From Sambucus nigra (taxonomy: Eukaryota; Streptophyta; Magnoliopsida; Dipsacales; Adoxaceae), in contig OX422209.1 of NCBI GenBank assembly GCA_949130495.1, positions 698,103,757 through 698,167,756 of the forward strand: a stretch of 64,000 nt of DNA, written 5' to 3'. Position 1 is the first letter of the stretch. Each line of letters starts with the position of its first letter. Both the position numbers and the translations under genes were made by a program. Of the stretch, positions 35,259-47,290 are shown piece after piece. Under the pieces are notes generated by a model, which was not told where the DNA came from, searched no databases, and was given only the letters and a program-made list of their open reading frames with translations.

Positions 35259-36393
35259 AGGCTTTCAAGACATAACTCTCTTTTGTGAGGTATTCAAGTC
35301 AATAATGGATATATTAGACACCGTGTTTATAAACTTTTTACCACCTCAGAGTGATCCAATTCAGTAACTACAAGTTCTATGAACTCGAGGGAACTATGTT
35401 TTATAACTAGGGGTTGTGGTGCATAACCAATAGATGAAGTTACCAGGGAAGTATATCTGGGGTGACCAGGCTCGTCCTCAGGAGATGACCTGGAGAGGAT
35501 TTGGAAAACTTCTGGCAATAATACGAGGGAAAGACTCCTCCAATTCAATCAAATGTTGTAGCTAACTCTGCACCCAAGGCTCGTAACTCATAGAGGGTAA
35601 ACTATGGATTTTGAAGGTAGAGAATTTTGAAGAGAAATATGAGAAACTCTAGAAAGCCATAAAACACCAAAACCTTAGGCTAAACAACTCAATGGCATTT
35701 AAGACGAGTAAGTCTTGAATCAGACACCACCAAATGTCAAATCAATACATAACAATCAACAAAACACATAATCACTATAAAAATTGAGGAAATTTCAAGC
35801 AGTAACCCTAGGCAAAATACATAAATAAAAGTTGCACACCTGGAGCCTTAAAATGCCAAAGAATGACATATATTCTCACACAACTAGATAAGAATAAACT
35901 CCACTGAAAGAAGAACCTACGTAGTGACAACCCATCAAAAATTACAGAAATAAAAGAAGGTTTAGCTTGAAAAGATGAACATTAGAGGCGAAAAATAAAA
36001 TTCTCTATCTAGAAACTATCGTAGATGCCAAGTGTCTGAACAAAATGAAAATTATTTTAAAATCATTACTTTATACTTTTGAGGTTGTAATCATTACCCT
36101 TATTAAAGATGGATGGTGTCATGCCCGGAAAAAGCAGACAGTTCGCACTACCTTAGGCACACACATAATTATGAAACTAAGGCCACTACAGATAATTGAC
36201 ACGTGGTAATCCCCACACAAAGCTGGAGAAATTTTATAATTCGCTTTGCTAATCTAAGGCTGAGCCGAGGCTTTTCCCCAACAGAGAAGAACCTCATAGT
36301 CCGACTACAACACAAGCCACTGACGTGTTAGTTAACATTTCATTCACTTAATCTATTGTAACCTTTAATTGTGAGTAAAGTCTTTGGGGATTT
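35259..36393. other. Element D sequence between antisense ORF start and 3' LTR
   Basis: No clear coding domain. On the minus strand this would be the upstream region of the antisense ORF; an open frame at 35548-35327 has no recognised motif. A short purine-rich stretch (ctttgggga, ~36382-36390) before the LTR may be the polypurine tract. Confidence 0.4.
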
Positions 36394-37066
36394 TGTTATA
36401 CCATTAATATCGTACGATTCCTAAACCAATCAGAAGAGGACACCTAGGCTCATTATCTACCAGAAAGAGGACGACTCATGTAATAACCCTATCGGCTCTG
36501 ATACTGGTAGGGTCGGCCTAGGCATTCTGGTCAGCCATAGCATCCATGATAACACACTTAACTTTGCTATTTAAAATTTGGATCTACTCCATCAAATGGA
36601 TCTATCACAACCATGACTTAGATAGTGGGATGATGTTAGCAACGCACCCACCTGCTAAAAACAAACAAATATTCCCTCTCACCATGTGTGCCCACACTAA
36701 ACTTTATAATTTTTCCTCTGCTATCAAATAAAAGTGAGTATTTGTTTAATCTATAAAGACAAGATCCGTGACACACTCATAAATAAATACTCCCATAACC
36801 ATATTTAAAGAGATGTGAAGTAAGCCAAAAGGAACAACTAACTAATATTACATACTCTCATTCAATATCTACACTTGCAATTGTGGACGTAGGCACCAAT
36901 TTGGGCTGAGCCACATAAATTTGGATTCATTCCTTTTCTCTCTTCTCTCTTTATAACGAGTCATAAGTATGTATTCCTTTGATATATATATATTTTTATT
37001 TATTATCATTTATACTTGTATTCTCTCACTAAGACCAAATCATTATACCACTTTTAGGCGTTAACA
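36394..37066 (+). mobile_element. 3' LTR of element D
   Basis: Starts tgttatacc and ends ggcgttaaca. Aligned by eye with 16313-17019 along its length, including 'aaagacaagatc', 'ggaacaactaacta' and 'gaccaaatca'. Followed by the ccctc copy of the target duplication. Confidence 0.85.
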
Positions 37067-37229
37067 CCCTCCTTACCGTCACTTGTACTTCACTTTTCAA
37101 AACTTCCTCGTGCTTCTAAGAATACAGAGTTATTGAGCCTTATTATTATTATTTGTAAGTCATCTTCTAAACTTTGTGAAAAATTTCATTTCTCAAAGAT
37201 TTTTATTTTCTATAAATCTTCTTTTTCCT

Positions 37230-39643
37230 GTAATCTAATGGTACTACAAAAAAATGGTGTACACTATAAACAAGAACACCATTAAGGCCTTCGAGTACTA
37301 TTGCATCCCCATTTGGGTAATTATTGAAATGAGGTTTTGTCCCACGGACTATTACATTTTTGACAAGGGCCACTAGGTGTCCTCTTAATTTGTGGCTGAG
37401 GCTGGGGTTACCTTCCCCCCAAACCATTTTTCCTTGGAGTTCTTTTTATATTTCAAGGTTGTTCCTGCCCAATGCTCATCCAATATATTGATGATTGTTA
37501 ATGGCATCAGCAGTTTGGACGAGATATAAGGGACATGTCTAGGGGTTCTTGAGATGGGTTACTACTATATGTGGGTATTGACCTCTGAGAATGTTTATTA
37601 CTTGAAAGAAGGAAGGCAGAAAGAGCCTTGGTAGTCAATTAATCAGATTCCAACAAGTAATATTAGTCCCATGGTTTCTCAGCTAAGAACTAAGAGCATT
37701 TGCCCATTGCCAAGGGTGGTGAGCCTATAATGGCCCCAGATGCTCCAAAAGGGGATTTTATAAAGGTTTTTTCCACTCTTAAGGTTTAGATTTTCTTAAA
37801 TTGTAATGGCACTTACTATATTTACTTTCTACATTTGGATATTTTCGTAATGTTTTTGTCTTTTATTGTGTAGCTTCTGGGAAAAAAAAAAAGAACGCAC
37901 TCCAAATAAGGTGAACTTTATTTCCTTGAAGAAAATTTGGATGATCAAATAGAGACTTGGGGATTCTGATAATCCTAGGTTAGTTGCTTTCCTCTCGGAC
38001 ACTTCTTCAAGCACATCATTCATTTCTTATCCAAATGATAGGAAACTTGAGATCCCATAGGGATAATACGACCAAAATCGTTCTTGTGCTAGCACTTATG
38101 GATCCAACTCTTTGAGCCGTTAGATCCTTTTTGCCATTACTGTTGTGATACAAGCATGCTTCGTAGATGACATGGATCCAATAAGATACCTAACCTAATG
38201 GGTGATCCTATATGGCCTAATTCCTCCATTACTCGACCGATGAAGATAAAAGAAGTTGAGGGCCTCAGACCATGTTGTTTGGGGGGGGGGGGATTCGCCT
38301 AATAAGATGCGGGCTCAACCAACAAAGAAAAACAAGCCGATTAACAAAATTGTTATCCATCCCATATCTTTTAGGTTAGGGGATGTTTTCATTGGTATGG
38401 GAATAACCCTGCCATTGTTGGTAAGCAGACAAAATTAGCTCTTAAACTTCTAAGGCAATGCTGCCACCCTAGCGATCAAACTCTAATCATTGGGTTAACC
38501 TCAGAGAGGATGTACATTCATGCCTCTCAGGCACTTTCCCTTATAAGTTCTTAATTTTTCTTCTTTACTTGGTTTAAGTTTATTTTACTTACTAATATTG
38601 TCCTCGTTGTGCTTATGTTTTGTTTTGTAATTCATCATCGACTTTGTTAATTTTCTTTACAGAAGTGTCGAATAATAGAAGGAAGTCTACGACCAAAGTA
38701 TTGACTTGGACGGAGCCTAGAAGGCCCTTGACATGGACAAGGGCAAACTGATAAAGGGCGAGGCTAAGTTAAAGGCCTAAGTCCCTTTAACTGAAGGCCA
38801 AGGTGGCGGCCTTGGAAAAGGAAAATCGGGAGTTTGCCCATGAGATGGAGGCAATGTTGTAGGAAAACAATGTTGCCTATAATAAAGATTGGGACAAAGA
38901 TTTTAACATCACTCAAAATCATTTGAGATTTATCTAGAAATCTATTTTCAATAAAGGTTGGATGGGTCACTAGCGAAGGTTGGTTTTCTTGAGGGGTCAA
39001 AGCTATTTAGCGAGCATTGTCCTACTAATCCTCCCAGTTTGGGGGAATGAGTGGAAGCGGGAGAAGAAGAGATTTATTAAATAAAAATCGCTTAGAATCC
39101 TCAAGACAAAACTACTCTAGTATAACATTTTAGGGACTTATTATATTATTCTTTTAAATGTTTCTCTTTCATGTAAGGGCCTTACCCCAATTTTAATTAC
39201 GAAATAAAACATTATTTTTTTCTCATTTTTCTCTTTGTATGAATTGGTTATGTCTTATATTATTAGAATATGACTTGCAACTTGTTGTTCTCTCAAACAA
39301 TGAACTAACTTTAGTTTATATAAACTAATGATTGTCAGGCTCCTATGTTTTTGGTCTAAGCTGATGATGGCTAGGATTTTATGTTTAGATTTGAAGAGTC
39401 TGATTAGGCCAGGACGTCTTCCTCGGTTATTTGCCACGCACTTCACAGAACAATGCCACTCTATGGTAACTAGAGCAGGAAGTCTGCGAGTGTTCAAGAT
39501 GATCTTGAAAAAATGACTAGTATCAGCACTTCGCTACAAAACGATAATGTTGGCCTAAGGCAGTAGCTCGACAAAGTCGAATATAACTTTTCGTGAGATT
39601 AAAATGATCAAAGGGGAATTAAATTAAAGCATCATGAGACTGA
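37230..39643 (+). pseudogene. Antisense accessory ORF of element C, first part (up to element A)
   Basis: Plus strand, opposite to C's pol. Near 37280-37560 the frame gives FEYYCIPIWVIIEMRF, then FPPNHFSLEFFLYFKVVPAQ and MGYYYMWVLTSENVYYL. This parallels the F ORF (PPNQLFLEFFEFFEVVLAQ) and the putative gypsy-type transposon domain. Coiled-coil pieces follow: VAALEKENREFAHEMEAML (38810-38860), KDWDKDFNITQNHLRFI (38890-38935) and VQDDLEKMTSISTSLQND (39498-39550). Stops and frameshifts are frequent. Element A is inserted at 39643. Confidence 0.7.
38281..38292 (+). repeat. Run of 12 G
   Basis: An uninterrupted G12 tract in decayed accessory-ORF sequence of element C; unusual against the AT-rich surroundings. 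Confidence 0.9.
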
Positions 39644-40606
39644 TGTGACACCCCACCTAATTAAACCTTGGGTGACCAAGCCTTAATTTAATTTAAAACA
39701 GGTTTCTTAAATGGTTCATTCTTAGCATCATTGTCGAAATTTTTTTAAATTACTAACCACCTAAGTGAAATTAAGTTAGTGCCAAATTTTATCTTCATTA
39801 AAACAGATAAAACAACTCATGCGGAATAATATAAAGTAAGCAGTACTAAAACCATCCATCATAAATAAATGAATAAATAAAGTCTTGCCGAAAAATACGA
39901 GTGAAATAAAACTAAATCAAAATCCGAATAACTGCAAATGTAAAGAGTGGACAACATGTCCCAAACTGAGAGTACTAAAATTGAGATCCTACACTAGATC
40001 TGAAAAAGAAAATCATCTAATCAAAGCCCTGCAACCTCCACATGTGTTGCAACTCCAAAATCCCTGGAATGAAATCATGATGGGTGTCCTTGCGGCTGGG
40101 CATCTAAAAGGTTTTTAAAAAGATTTTACATAGCAAGAGTTAGTACTCAAAACATTTAAAAATATTTTGCAAGCAGTTATCACAAATATGAGTTATTGAT
40201 TATACATGTTTAAGACTTCATACACTCTGTTGAGTTATCTCACCCCTCTCCTATAGTACATGCCTAATGTTGGTACTTAGTCCACCTAGTTATGCTACCT
40301 AAGCTAACTAGTCTAAAATACTCCACTGAACTTATCTACTTCTAAGTTCCCATATCACACACATAGTATTTAAATATTCCACATCTCATATGTTATATAT
40401 GTAGATAACTTATTCGTCTCTTATTATCTTTATTCTTTTTATAATTAAGTCTCACTACTTAATTACAGCTAAAATGTTATCAGTCCATCTTATTATTTAC
40501 TATATCATGTCAGTAGATTACACATACAATATACATTTATCACACGACATATACTAAATATTATTTATCACTAATATGTCCTTATAACACACATAAAGGA
40601 CTCTTG

Positions 40607-40805
40607 GTTCAAAATAAATTCATCGACCCCAAGTAAGAGTTGGTTCGGAATAATACATCGACCCCAACTAGTTATATATACACATATTCTTGTTCGGGAC
40701 TCTTTCATCCCAACACCAGTTCTAAGGTTTGGTTCGGCATTTTTCATCGACCCCAAACATATAATAACCACCTGTTAGTTCAGAATATCTCATCGACCCC
40801 AACAT
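40607..40805. repeat. Degenerate tandem repeat 'ggttcgg...catcgaccccaa' in A's LTR
   Basis: About five copies of a 30-50-base unit with the core ggttcgg-a-t--catcgacccc. The other LTR holds the same block at 48247-48455. Confidence 0.75.
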
Positions 40806-41279
40806 AGTTAATTTAGGTATGCTTCTCTTAACCTAAAAGTTCATACAATTCAGTAGGTACACACCCGACCTATTAATCATGTTCGTACGTAATAGTTTAC
40901 TCTCTTATATTAACCGTACTTGTTAATATACAATTTATCTCACTATCGCAGTTAATTAAGTATGCGCACTACTCTAAGGGCCCTAGTTACCCCTCCAATT
41001 AATTCAGCAGTTAATTCCTCTCTATCCTAGTGATAATTATTTGGAATTCATGTTAACTCTCCTCGTAACTTAAATTCACCATTTTCGATACTCGACTCGT
41101 TTGTTCTATGCTTATCAATTCATTTTCTAAGTCTTTATCTCAATGACTATGATGGGTCTTAGCTCTCTACATACTGGTCTTTATCAAGTCCTTGGATAGG
41201 TATAAAAATACTCTAAACTTCCCAATAAGTGACGATCATCGAAGAAAATTCACTCAACAAGATTTCTAGAAAATAGCAG

Positions 41280-41365
41280 GGGTCGATCGATCGACCTTCA
41301 TCATCGATCGATTGACTGATGAATGTCGATCAATCGATCTTCATAGTCGATCGATCGACTATTCT
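41280..41365. repeat. GATC palindrome cluster in A's 3' LTR
   Basis: Repeated gtcgatcgatcgac and variants (tcgatcaatcga) in 86 bases, about 1.15-1.24 kb from the LTR start on the minus strand, where the inner solo LTR has its cluster. Confidence 0.85.
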
Positions 41366-42519
41366 GGGTAGCTTCATCCTGTTACATTTTCCTTAAGTTT
41401 TAATCACTCAAAACTCCATTAAACCTCCTAGAACTCTCTATTAACATCACCAATCAACTTATATATGTATAGAGACCATTGCTAACGTGAATATGTCATC
41501 AACTCTCTACGAAAATCATCCAAGAACCACCAATATCCTTATTTTCTCAAAACCCTAGATATATTGCTTCTTTATCTTAAATCATCACATACTCAGATTT
41601 ATATTTCGTAATAGCAATCATATTTCTTATGTAATTCAATCCACTACAGTTATAAATCTAACTACATGCAAGTCCTATCCCAAACATGCATTTAAATCAA
41701 ATCCTTCTTCAAGAATTATTCACAAAAACCATTTATTCTACTTATCTTATGCATGGATATTATAACTCGGATTTAAATTTTATAAATAACCACTTACCTT
41801 GATTCATAGATGATCTGATTTCGTGGTTGATGTACAGTTTTATTATTTGTCCCCTTCAATCTTCACTCTTCAATTGCTTGAATTGCAAGAATTTCTTTGA
41901 ATCTCTCACACTTCTCTTTTTATGCTTTGAGAATGACTTCTCTTTTCTCTCTAATGGCTTATCCGTGAGTTATGAGGTTTCTAACCCTAACCCCTTATTT
42001 TTTCAGATGATAAAAGACTCCAAAATTCGTAGGTCTTCCCACTCCTACATTTTAAAAGACCAAAATGCCCCTGAATGGTTCCGACTTAGCCTAAAAATGT
42101 CCCGGGACTCAACTAGTACCCCTAGGTATACTATTTTGATTATTTCGACCCTTCCGGAGCTAACCGTGACCTCTAAATTGTCATTTGAGTCACTGATATA
42201 ATATTTCTTATCTCAATACCCAAATTTGGTCTACACGCGACACGTGGTTGAGATATAACCAAGTATGTCTATAATTACACATTATGCCGTACACATTAAA
42301 CATTCATATTTACTATTCTCACTTAGTAAATATGATTCTTAATATAAATCTGCATTCTCTCGATTAATCATTATGAAATTACAATTATTATTTACTCACT
42401 TAATAATTACAATTATTATTACCAAATTACTCTGCTCACGTAATTTAAATAAATTCGTATTTTTCATTTAATTACACACTTAATTAAATTCTAAATATAT
42501 AAAAATACGGGGCATTACA

Positions 42520-42532
42520 TACTTCCCCCCTT
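42520..42532 (-). other. Polypurine tract of element A
   Basis: The minus strand reads aaggggggaagta directly before the 3' LTR start (tgtaatgcc). Element B has the matching aattagggggaagta at 57249-57263. Confidence 0.85.
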
Positions 42533-42552
42533 ACAAAGGAATTTTTCCCTCA

Positions 42553-43030
42553 AAATTAGAATATACCTGTGGTGAATAACTTTGGATACTGCTCTCGCAT
42601 ATCCTCTTCCCGCTCCCAAGTTGACTCGTCAACATTTTGGTGTCCCCATTGTACTCGCACTAACGGAACTACTTTGGATCGTAGTTTACGCTCGCTATGA
42701 TCCATAATAGCCACATGTCTCTCCTCATATGAGACATCTGGCTGCAAATCAATCTCCTCTAGTGGATGTGCCAGAAAGCTCTCTCGCTCCTCCTGTATTT
42801 CTTCAGTGACGCCACATGGAACACATCGTGTATCCATTGGAGATGCTCTGGGAGTCCCAATCTGTATGCTACCGGCCCCACCCTCTCAATAATAAGGAAC
42901 AATCCTAAAAATCTCAGCGCTAATTTCCCCCTTTTTCCGAATCTCATAATCCCCTTCATAGGAGATACCCGAATTAACACCTGGTCGCCCATCTCAAGTT
43001 CCACGTGTCTCCTACCGGCGTTAGCATAAC
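42553..43030 (-). pseudogene. Integrase C-terminus and chromodomain of element A
   Basis: The minus strand reads MELEMGDQVLIRVSPMKG, then FGKRGKLALRFLGLF, GPVAYRLGLPEHLQ and HDVFHVASLKKY. After a frame change the chromodomain reads EERHVAIMDHSERKLRSKVV, PLVRVQWGHQNVDESTWERE and ends at YPKLF. The aromatic Trp positions and the 'ATWE-E' analogue (STWERE) are retained. Chromodomains of Tekay-like integrases bind modified histones and direct insertion. The frame break near 42780 separates it from integrase. Confidence 0.85.
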
Positions 43031-43092
43031 TCTTATGCCTATCCTGAGCTATTCAAATACGTCCACGAATTAACTCTATTTTGACAGAAGTA

Positions 43093-43950
43093 TCATGTAT
43101 CATCTCTGGCCCTAATAGCTTGTTGTCCCCCACCTCTAACTAATAGGCAGGCGAACGACAAGGCCTCCCCATAAAGTGCCTCGAATGGTGCCATACCGAT
43201 AGTGAATTGGTAAGAGTTGCTATACGAAAACTCTACCAGTGGGAGATATCTCTCCCATCCCCCACCAAAGTCTAGGATACACATTCTCAACATGTCCTCG
43301 AGCATTTGATTTACCCTCTCGGTTGGCCAGTCTGTCTGTGGATGATATGCCGTACTCAATCGCAAGTCTGTTCCCTTGGCCTCCTGAAAACTCTGCGAGA
43401 AGTGTGACACAAACACTTTATCTCTGTCAGACACAATATTAATAGGAACCCCGTGCAGCTTAACAATCTCTGAAATGATTAGCTGCGAGTACTGCATCGT
43501 ATCAAAATTAGTACGGACCGATAAAAAATGGGCTACCTTGGTCAGCCGATCCACTATCACCCAAATGGAATCGTGATCTCTCTGCGATGTCGGTAGTCCA
43601 GTAATAAAGTCCATCAAAATACTTTCCCATTTCCACACGGAAATTTCTAACATCTGTATCATTCCTGAAGGTCTCTGATGGTCAACTTTCACCAACTAAC
43701 ATGTAACGCACTTCGAGGCAAACTCTGTTATGTCTCGCTTCATACCTGACCACCAATACTGTCACCGCATATCCTGATACATTTTGTCCCCACCGGGATG
43801 TCCCGCAAATATGGAACCATGAGACTCGATCATCACTGCCTGCCTCAACTCCTCATCTTTGGGTACTACTAACCTCCCATTAAATCGCAGACCTCCCTTT
43901 GAACTTAATGAGTAAGACTTCGCTCCCTCGGCTAATAACTGCCTCACTCT
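43093..43950 (-). pseudogene. Integrase zinc finger and catalytic core of element A
   Basis: Minus strand: RFNGRLVVPKDEELRQAVM, then SHGSIFAGHPGGDKMYQDM and CVTC, an H-H-C-C zinc-binding site. The core frame (43695-43093) reads ILMDFITGLPTSQRDHDS (first Asp), INIVSDRDKVFVSHF (second Asp) and TAYHPQTDWPTERVNQMLE (Glu), so all three catalytic residues are present. Stops fall between the zinc finger and core (one after YQDMR, one after CVTC) and a frameshift follows the core. The core alone is 200 codons without a stop. Confidence 0.9.
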
Positions 43951-44057
43951 GTCTGAGCTCTCACTACTCGCATTACGATCTCGAGAGTGATGGTTATAAC
44001 TGCCATGAATGCCCCGATTAACTCATCCTCCTACTGGAGCTCACTCCACTTAGCTTT

Positions 44058-44601
44058 TCATGTCTCCGCTGCATCTCCAGTAGGTCGTCGGCTCAACGTG
44101 ACTACCACCACGTTAGCCTTACCAGGATGATACTGTATATCAAACTGGTAATCCTTCACGAATTTTAACCACCGTCTTTGCCTCATATTCAGATCCTTCT
44201 GTGTGAAGAGATACTGAAGTGACTTATGATCCGTAAAAAGAGTGAACTGTTCCCTCAGAAGATAGTGCCTCCATATCCTTAAAGCAAAAACGACCGCTGC
44301 CAACTCGAGATCGTGAGTGGGGTAATTCTTCTCATGTGGCTTTAGCTTTCTCCCTCTCCCCCTGTTGTAACACACCCCCAATACCCTGAAGGGATGCGTC
44401 AGTATAGACCCGGTACTTCAATCCACTCCTAGGTAAGGCAAGTACGGGTGCAGATGTTAACCTATCATTTAGCTCATCAAATGCTAACTGACAATGGTCG
44501 CTCCACATGAATGGTACTCCCTTCTGAGTCAAGTTCGTCAAATGACCGATAATCTTTGAGAACCCCTTGATGAAGCGACGATAGTAATCGACCAACCCCA
44601 A
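44058..44601 (-). pseudogene. RNase H of element A
   Basis: MGLVDYYRRFIKGFSKI begins the connection part. [16 protein letters not shown] holds the first catalytic Asp. After a frameshift near 44335, [19 protein letters not shown] and [14 protein letters not shown] carry the Glu and second Asp. It ends [10 protein letters not shown], where the family usually has 'VADALSRR'. Confidence 0.9.
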
Positions 44602-45577
44602 AAAGCTACGAATCTCGATCGGTGTTGTGGGTTATCCCCATTCCCTTACCGCCGATACCTTACTTTGATCAACAGCAATACCTATGTCTGACACAACGTG
44701 GCCAAGAAAACTGAACTTATCGTAGATAAAATCCACACTTCCCAAATTTGGCGTACAACTGGTGGTCCCGTAATGTCTGAAAGACCATCTGTAAGTGCTT
44801 GGTGTGCTCCTCCTCCGTGTGAGAGTAAACCTGAATATCGTCTATGAACACGATCACAAACTGGTCTAAAAACTCCCTGAATACCCTGTTCATGAGGTAT
44901 GTGAACACTGCAGGCGCATTAGTGAGTTCAAATGGAATCACCCTGAACTCATATGACCTGTACCGCGATAAGAAAGCAGTTTTAGGTACATCTTCCTCCC
45001 TAATGCGCAACTGATGGTAACCCGACCTCAAATCGATCTTTGAGAAGTATCCAACCCCTCTCAATTGGTCGAACAAGTCATCTATCCTAGGTAATGAATA
45101 CTTATTGCATATTCTCACCTTGTTCAGCTCTCTGTAGTCCACACACAACCGTAGTGAGCCATCCCTTTTCTTTACAAATAATACCGGTGCACCCCACGAC
45201 GATGTACTCCGCCGAATGAAACCCTAACATAAGAGCTGCTGAATTTGCTCCCTCAACTCTCGTATCTCTGAGGGAGCCGTGCGATATGGTGCTCTAGCAA
45301 TCGGTCTCGTTACCGGTGCTAAGTCGATAACGAACTCAATCTCCCTACTAGGCGGTAACCCTGGTATTTTTTGAGAGACATCCTCAAAATCCCTCACAAC
45401 TGGGATTGAGTCCAGAGAGATAACCACCTCCTGTGAGGTCTCTTCTTCAATGTAATAGAGATGAGTGCATGATCCTCCCTCGGAAAGAGGCATCACCACT
45501 AGGAACATTTCCTGTCCCGGAATGTAAAATACGATAGTCCTCTCATAATAATCCACCATCACCCTATAACCTGCCAA
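44602..45577 (-). pseudogene. Reverse transcriptase of element A
   Basis: 45577-45224 gives the PR-RT linker (VSQKIPGLPPSREIEFVIDL, IARAPYRTAPSEIRELREQI). 45148-44717 gives [26 protein letters not shown] and [19 protein letters not shown], so the YIDD-type motif reads FIDD and the catalytic Asp pair is present. A stop interrupts the join near 45221-45224, and another follows FYLR at 44717. Confidence 0.9.
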
Positions 45578-45925
45578 CTAATCCATCCCCAAGATGACAT
45601 CGTAACCCTCAATATTTAACACCAGAAGGTCTGCCGCTAGACTCAATCTCCCGACCATAATGTCCACACCCTTACAAATTGAGTTTATAAGGGACCCACT
45701 ACCCATCGGTAACTCCACACACATAAGATGAGTGTCGACTGTCTCTAAGAGGCTGGCTGCCCGTGCAAATCTAGTGGCAATAAAGGAGTGTGTCACCCTC
45801 GTGTCAAACAGAATACTACCCTCTAGTCCATGGATATGAAACGTACCCATGACTGTCGGCGGTGCTGGATGGAAAGGAACGTCCCGGACGTTAAACACGT
45901 GCCCGTAGTGCATCTGGCTTGGCAA
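45578..45925 (-). pseudogene. Aspartic protease of element A
   Basis: HIHGLEGSILFDTRVTHSFI holds the active-site region; the usual D-T/S-G-A reads D-T-R-V, so the loop is altered. YDVILGMD at the end matches the second conserved block, and a stop follows where the family has Trp. Confidence 0.85.
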
Positions 45926-47099
45926 GTACTGTGGGGCCTGTGCTGCTGATGGGGCTAACGGAGCCTGCTGCCCCTGTTGTACACCCTGCTACTGTGCCCT
46001 ATCTTTCTGTGGATAATTCCTAGTTTTGTGACCCTGTTGGCCACACGTGAAATACTGTCCCTGAAACTGCCTCTAACATTGGCCCTGACGGCCTTGGCCC
46101 TGCTAGCCTCCCAATTGGTTCACTTGGCCCTGAGGAACTGGCTACTGGGGACCCTGTTGGCCCTGTTTGTCAAATCGATGCCTCCTATGCCTAAACCTCT
46201 TAGCAGAGTTCCCCTGCTGAGAATCCTGCCCTAGCTGACCCGCTGTCTGCTGTTGCGGTGTGCTGCTAACACTACCTCCATCCACTTTTCCCGGCTGGCT
46301 AGGATTATCTCTCTTGATTCCCTTCGCATAGAAACGATGATCCCGATAATGTAGTAGAGCGACGTTGACGACGTCTGTATAAATCGCCAATGCCGTATTA
46401 CCGATCAAATGCTACCTGATTCTCCAGGCCAATCCATCCATAAATTTTGACTTCTTCCGCTCCTCATCTCTCACCCCGTTTGGCACAAAGTTATGCAAAC
46501 GGGTGAACTCCTCCTCGTAATCAGCAGCTGAGCGATCACCCTAAACCACCTCACTGAATATCTTCCTCATCTCAGACTCTACCGCTGGTGGAAAGCACTT
46601 GCGGTCAAACCGCACCCAAAACTCAGAAATTACCATTACGTCCCTCTCCTCGGCGGTGGTAATTGACTTCCACCACTGTAAAGCCGCTCCTAACAAATGA
46701 AAAGTGGCTAGCATTTGTTTCTGTACCTCGGTGCACTCAAGCATGCGCAAGTGGCGTTGTATATTTTTTTTTCCAGTTGCATGCCTCCACTACATCGGTA
46801 CTACCCTGAAACTCGGGTGGATGCCCTTTCTGAAATGTCTCTCTGACTCGTTGGCAGGTAGATGACCCCGCTGGGGCCTGAACTGCAGGTGCCATGTGAT
46901 GTCATAGCTGGGGCTGAGGAAAATGGGCTGCCATGGCCCTCATCGCTGTCTCGACCGCCTGAGCCACTATCACTACAACCTGAGTAGTGGAAATCACCTC
47001 GGGTGATGGTGGTGGCGGCGACACCTATAGCTCCTAATGAGCCTCCCTCACCTCATCCCTGGCCTCATCCCTCTCCGTTCGCTGTCTCTTCGGTGGCAT
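45926..47099 (-). pseudogene. Gag of element A
   Basis: ATG at 47099 gives MPPKRQRTERDEARDEVREA, the same start type as B's gag (MPPRRVPRAG). The capsid core lies at 46750-46400 (MLATFHLLGAALQWWKSITT, FDRKCFPPAVESEMRKIF, DYEEEFTRLHNFVPNG). A Gln/Gly-rich stretch and a degraded zinc knuckle follow (FTCGQQGHKTRNYP, 46058-46010), in which two of three Cys read Tyr. At least seven TAG stops fall in the region, several inside Gln runs. Confidence 0.85.
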
Positions 47100-47275
47100 T
47101 TGAAAATATATCGAATTGTATAAGTACACAGTTTATACAAAATTCTAAAAGCAGATGCACGATATCTCAAAAGCGGAAAAATGAATCAACCGTCCTAATA
47201 GTAGGCCTCTAATACAACCGAACGCTATGCTGAAACGTAGTAAGTCATACAGATCCTATGGACACTAGAACCTGA

Positions 47276-47288
47276 TGCTCTGATTCCA
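47276..47288 (-). other. Primer-binding site of element A
   Basis: The minus strand reads tggaatcagagca, one change from TGGTATCAGAGC(A/C), the initiator tRNA-Met site, two bases after the LTR end. Confidence 0.85.
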
Positions 47289-47290
47289 TC

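Larger units (their letters stand above)
16313..37066 (+). mobile_element. Tat-lineage Ty3/gypsy element D, with nested insertions
   Basis: Two plus-oriented LTRs (16313-17019 and 36394-37066) share the sequence from tgttataccattaata through ctataaagacaagatc to gaccaaatca, so they are one pair. The flanks cccta (16308-16312) and ccctc (37067-37071) are a 5-bp target duplication with one change. Inside, in order, are a primer site, gag fused by deletion to the RT thumb, RNase H, second RNase H, integrase, a repeat-bearing spacer and an antisense ORF. About 11 kb of its 20.8-kb span is later insertions (MITE, nested solo LTRs, hAT), leaving roughly 9.7 kb of D itself. Confidence 0.85.
39644..42519 (-). 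mobile_element. 3' LTR of element A
   Basis: Plus-strand ends tgtgacacc and gcattaca. It contains a 'catcgaccccaa' repeat block (40607-40805) and a GATC palindrome cluster (41280-41365). Collinear with 47291-50146. Confidence 0.95.

Noticed and set aside
41827..42201. Plus-strand frame of 124 codons
   Set aside because: Lies wholly inside the LTR of element A; the other LTR has the matching stretch broken by stops, so it is not maintained.
45977..46234. Plus-strand open frame of 85 codons resembling a membrane segment
   Set aside because: Complement of the Gln/Gly-rich gag of element A; hydrophobicity is a by-product of the antisense frame.
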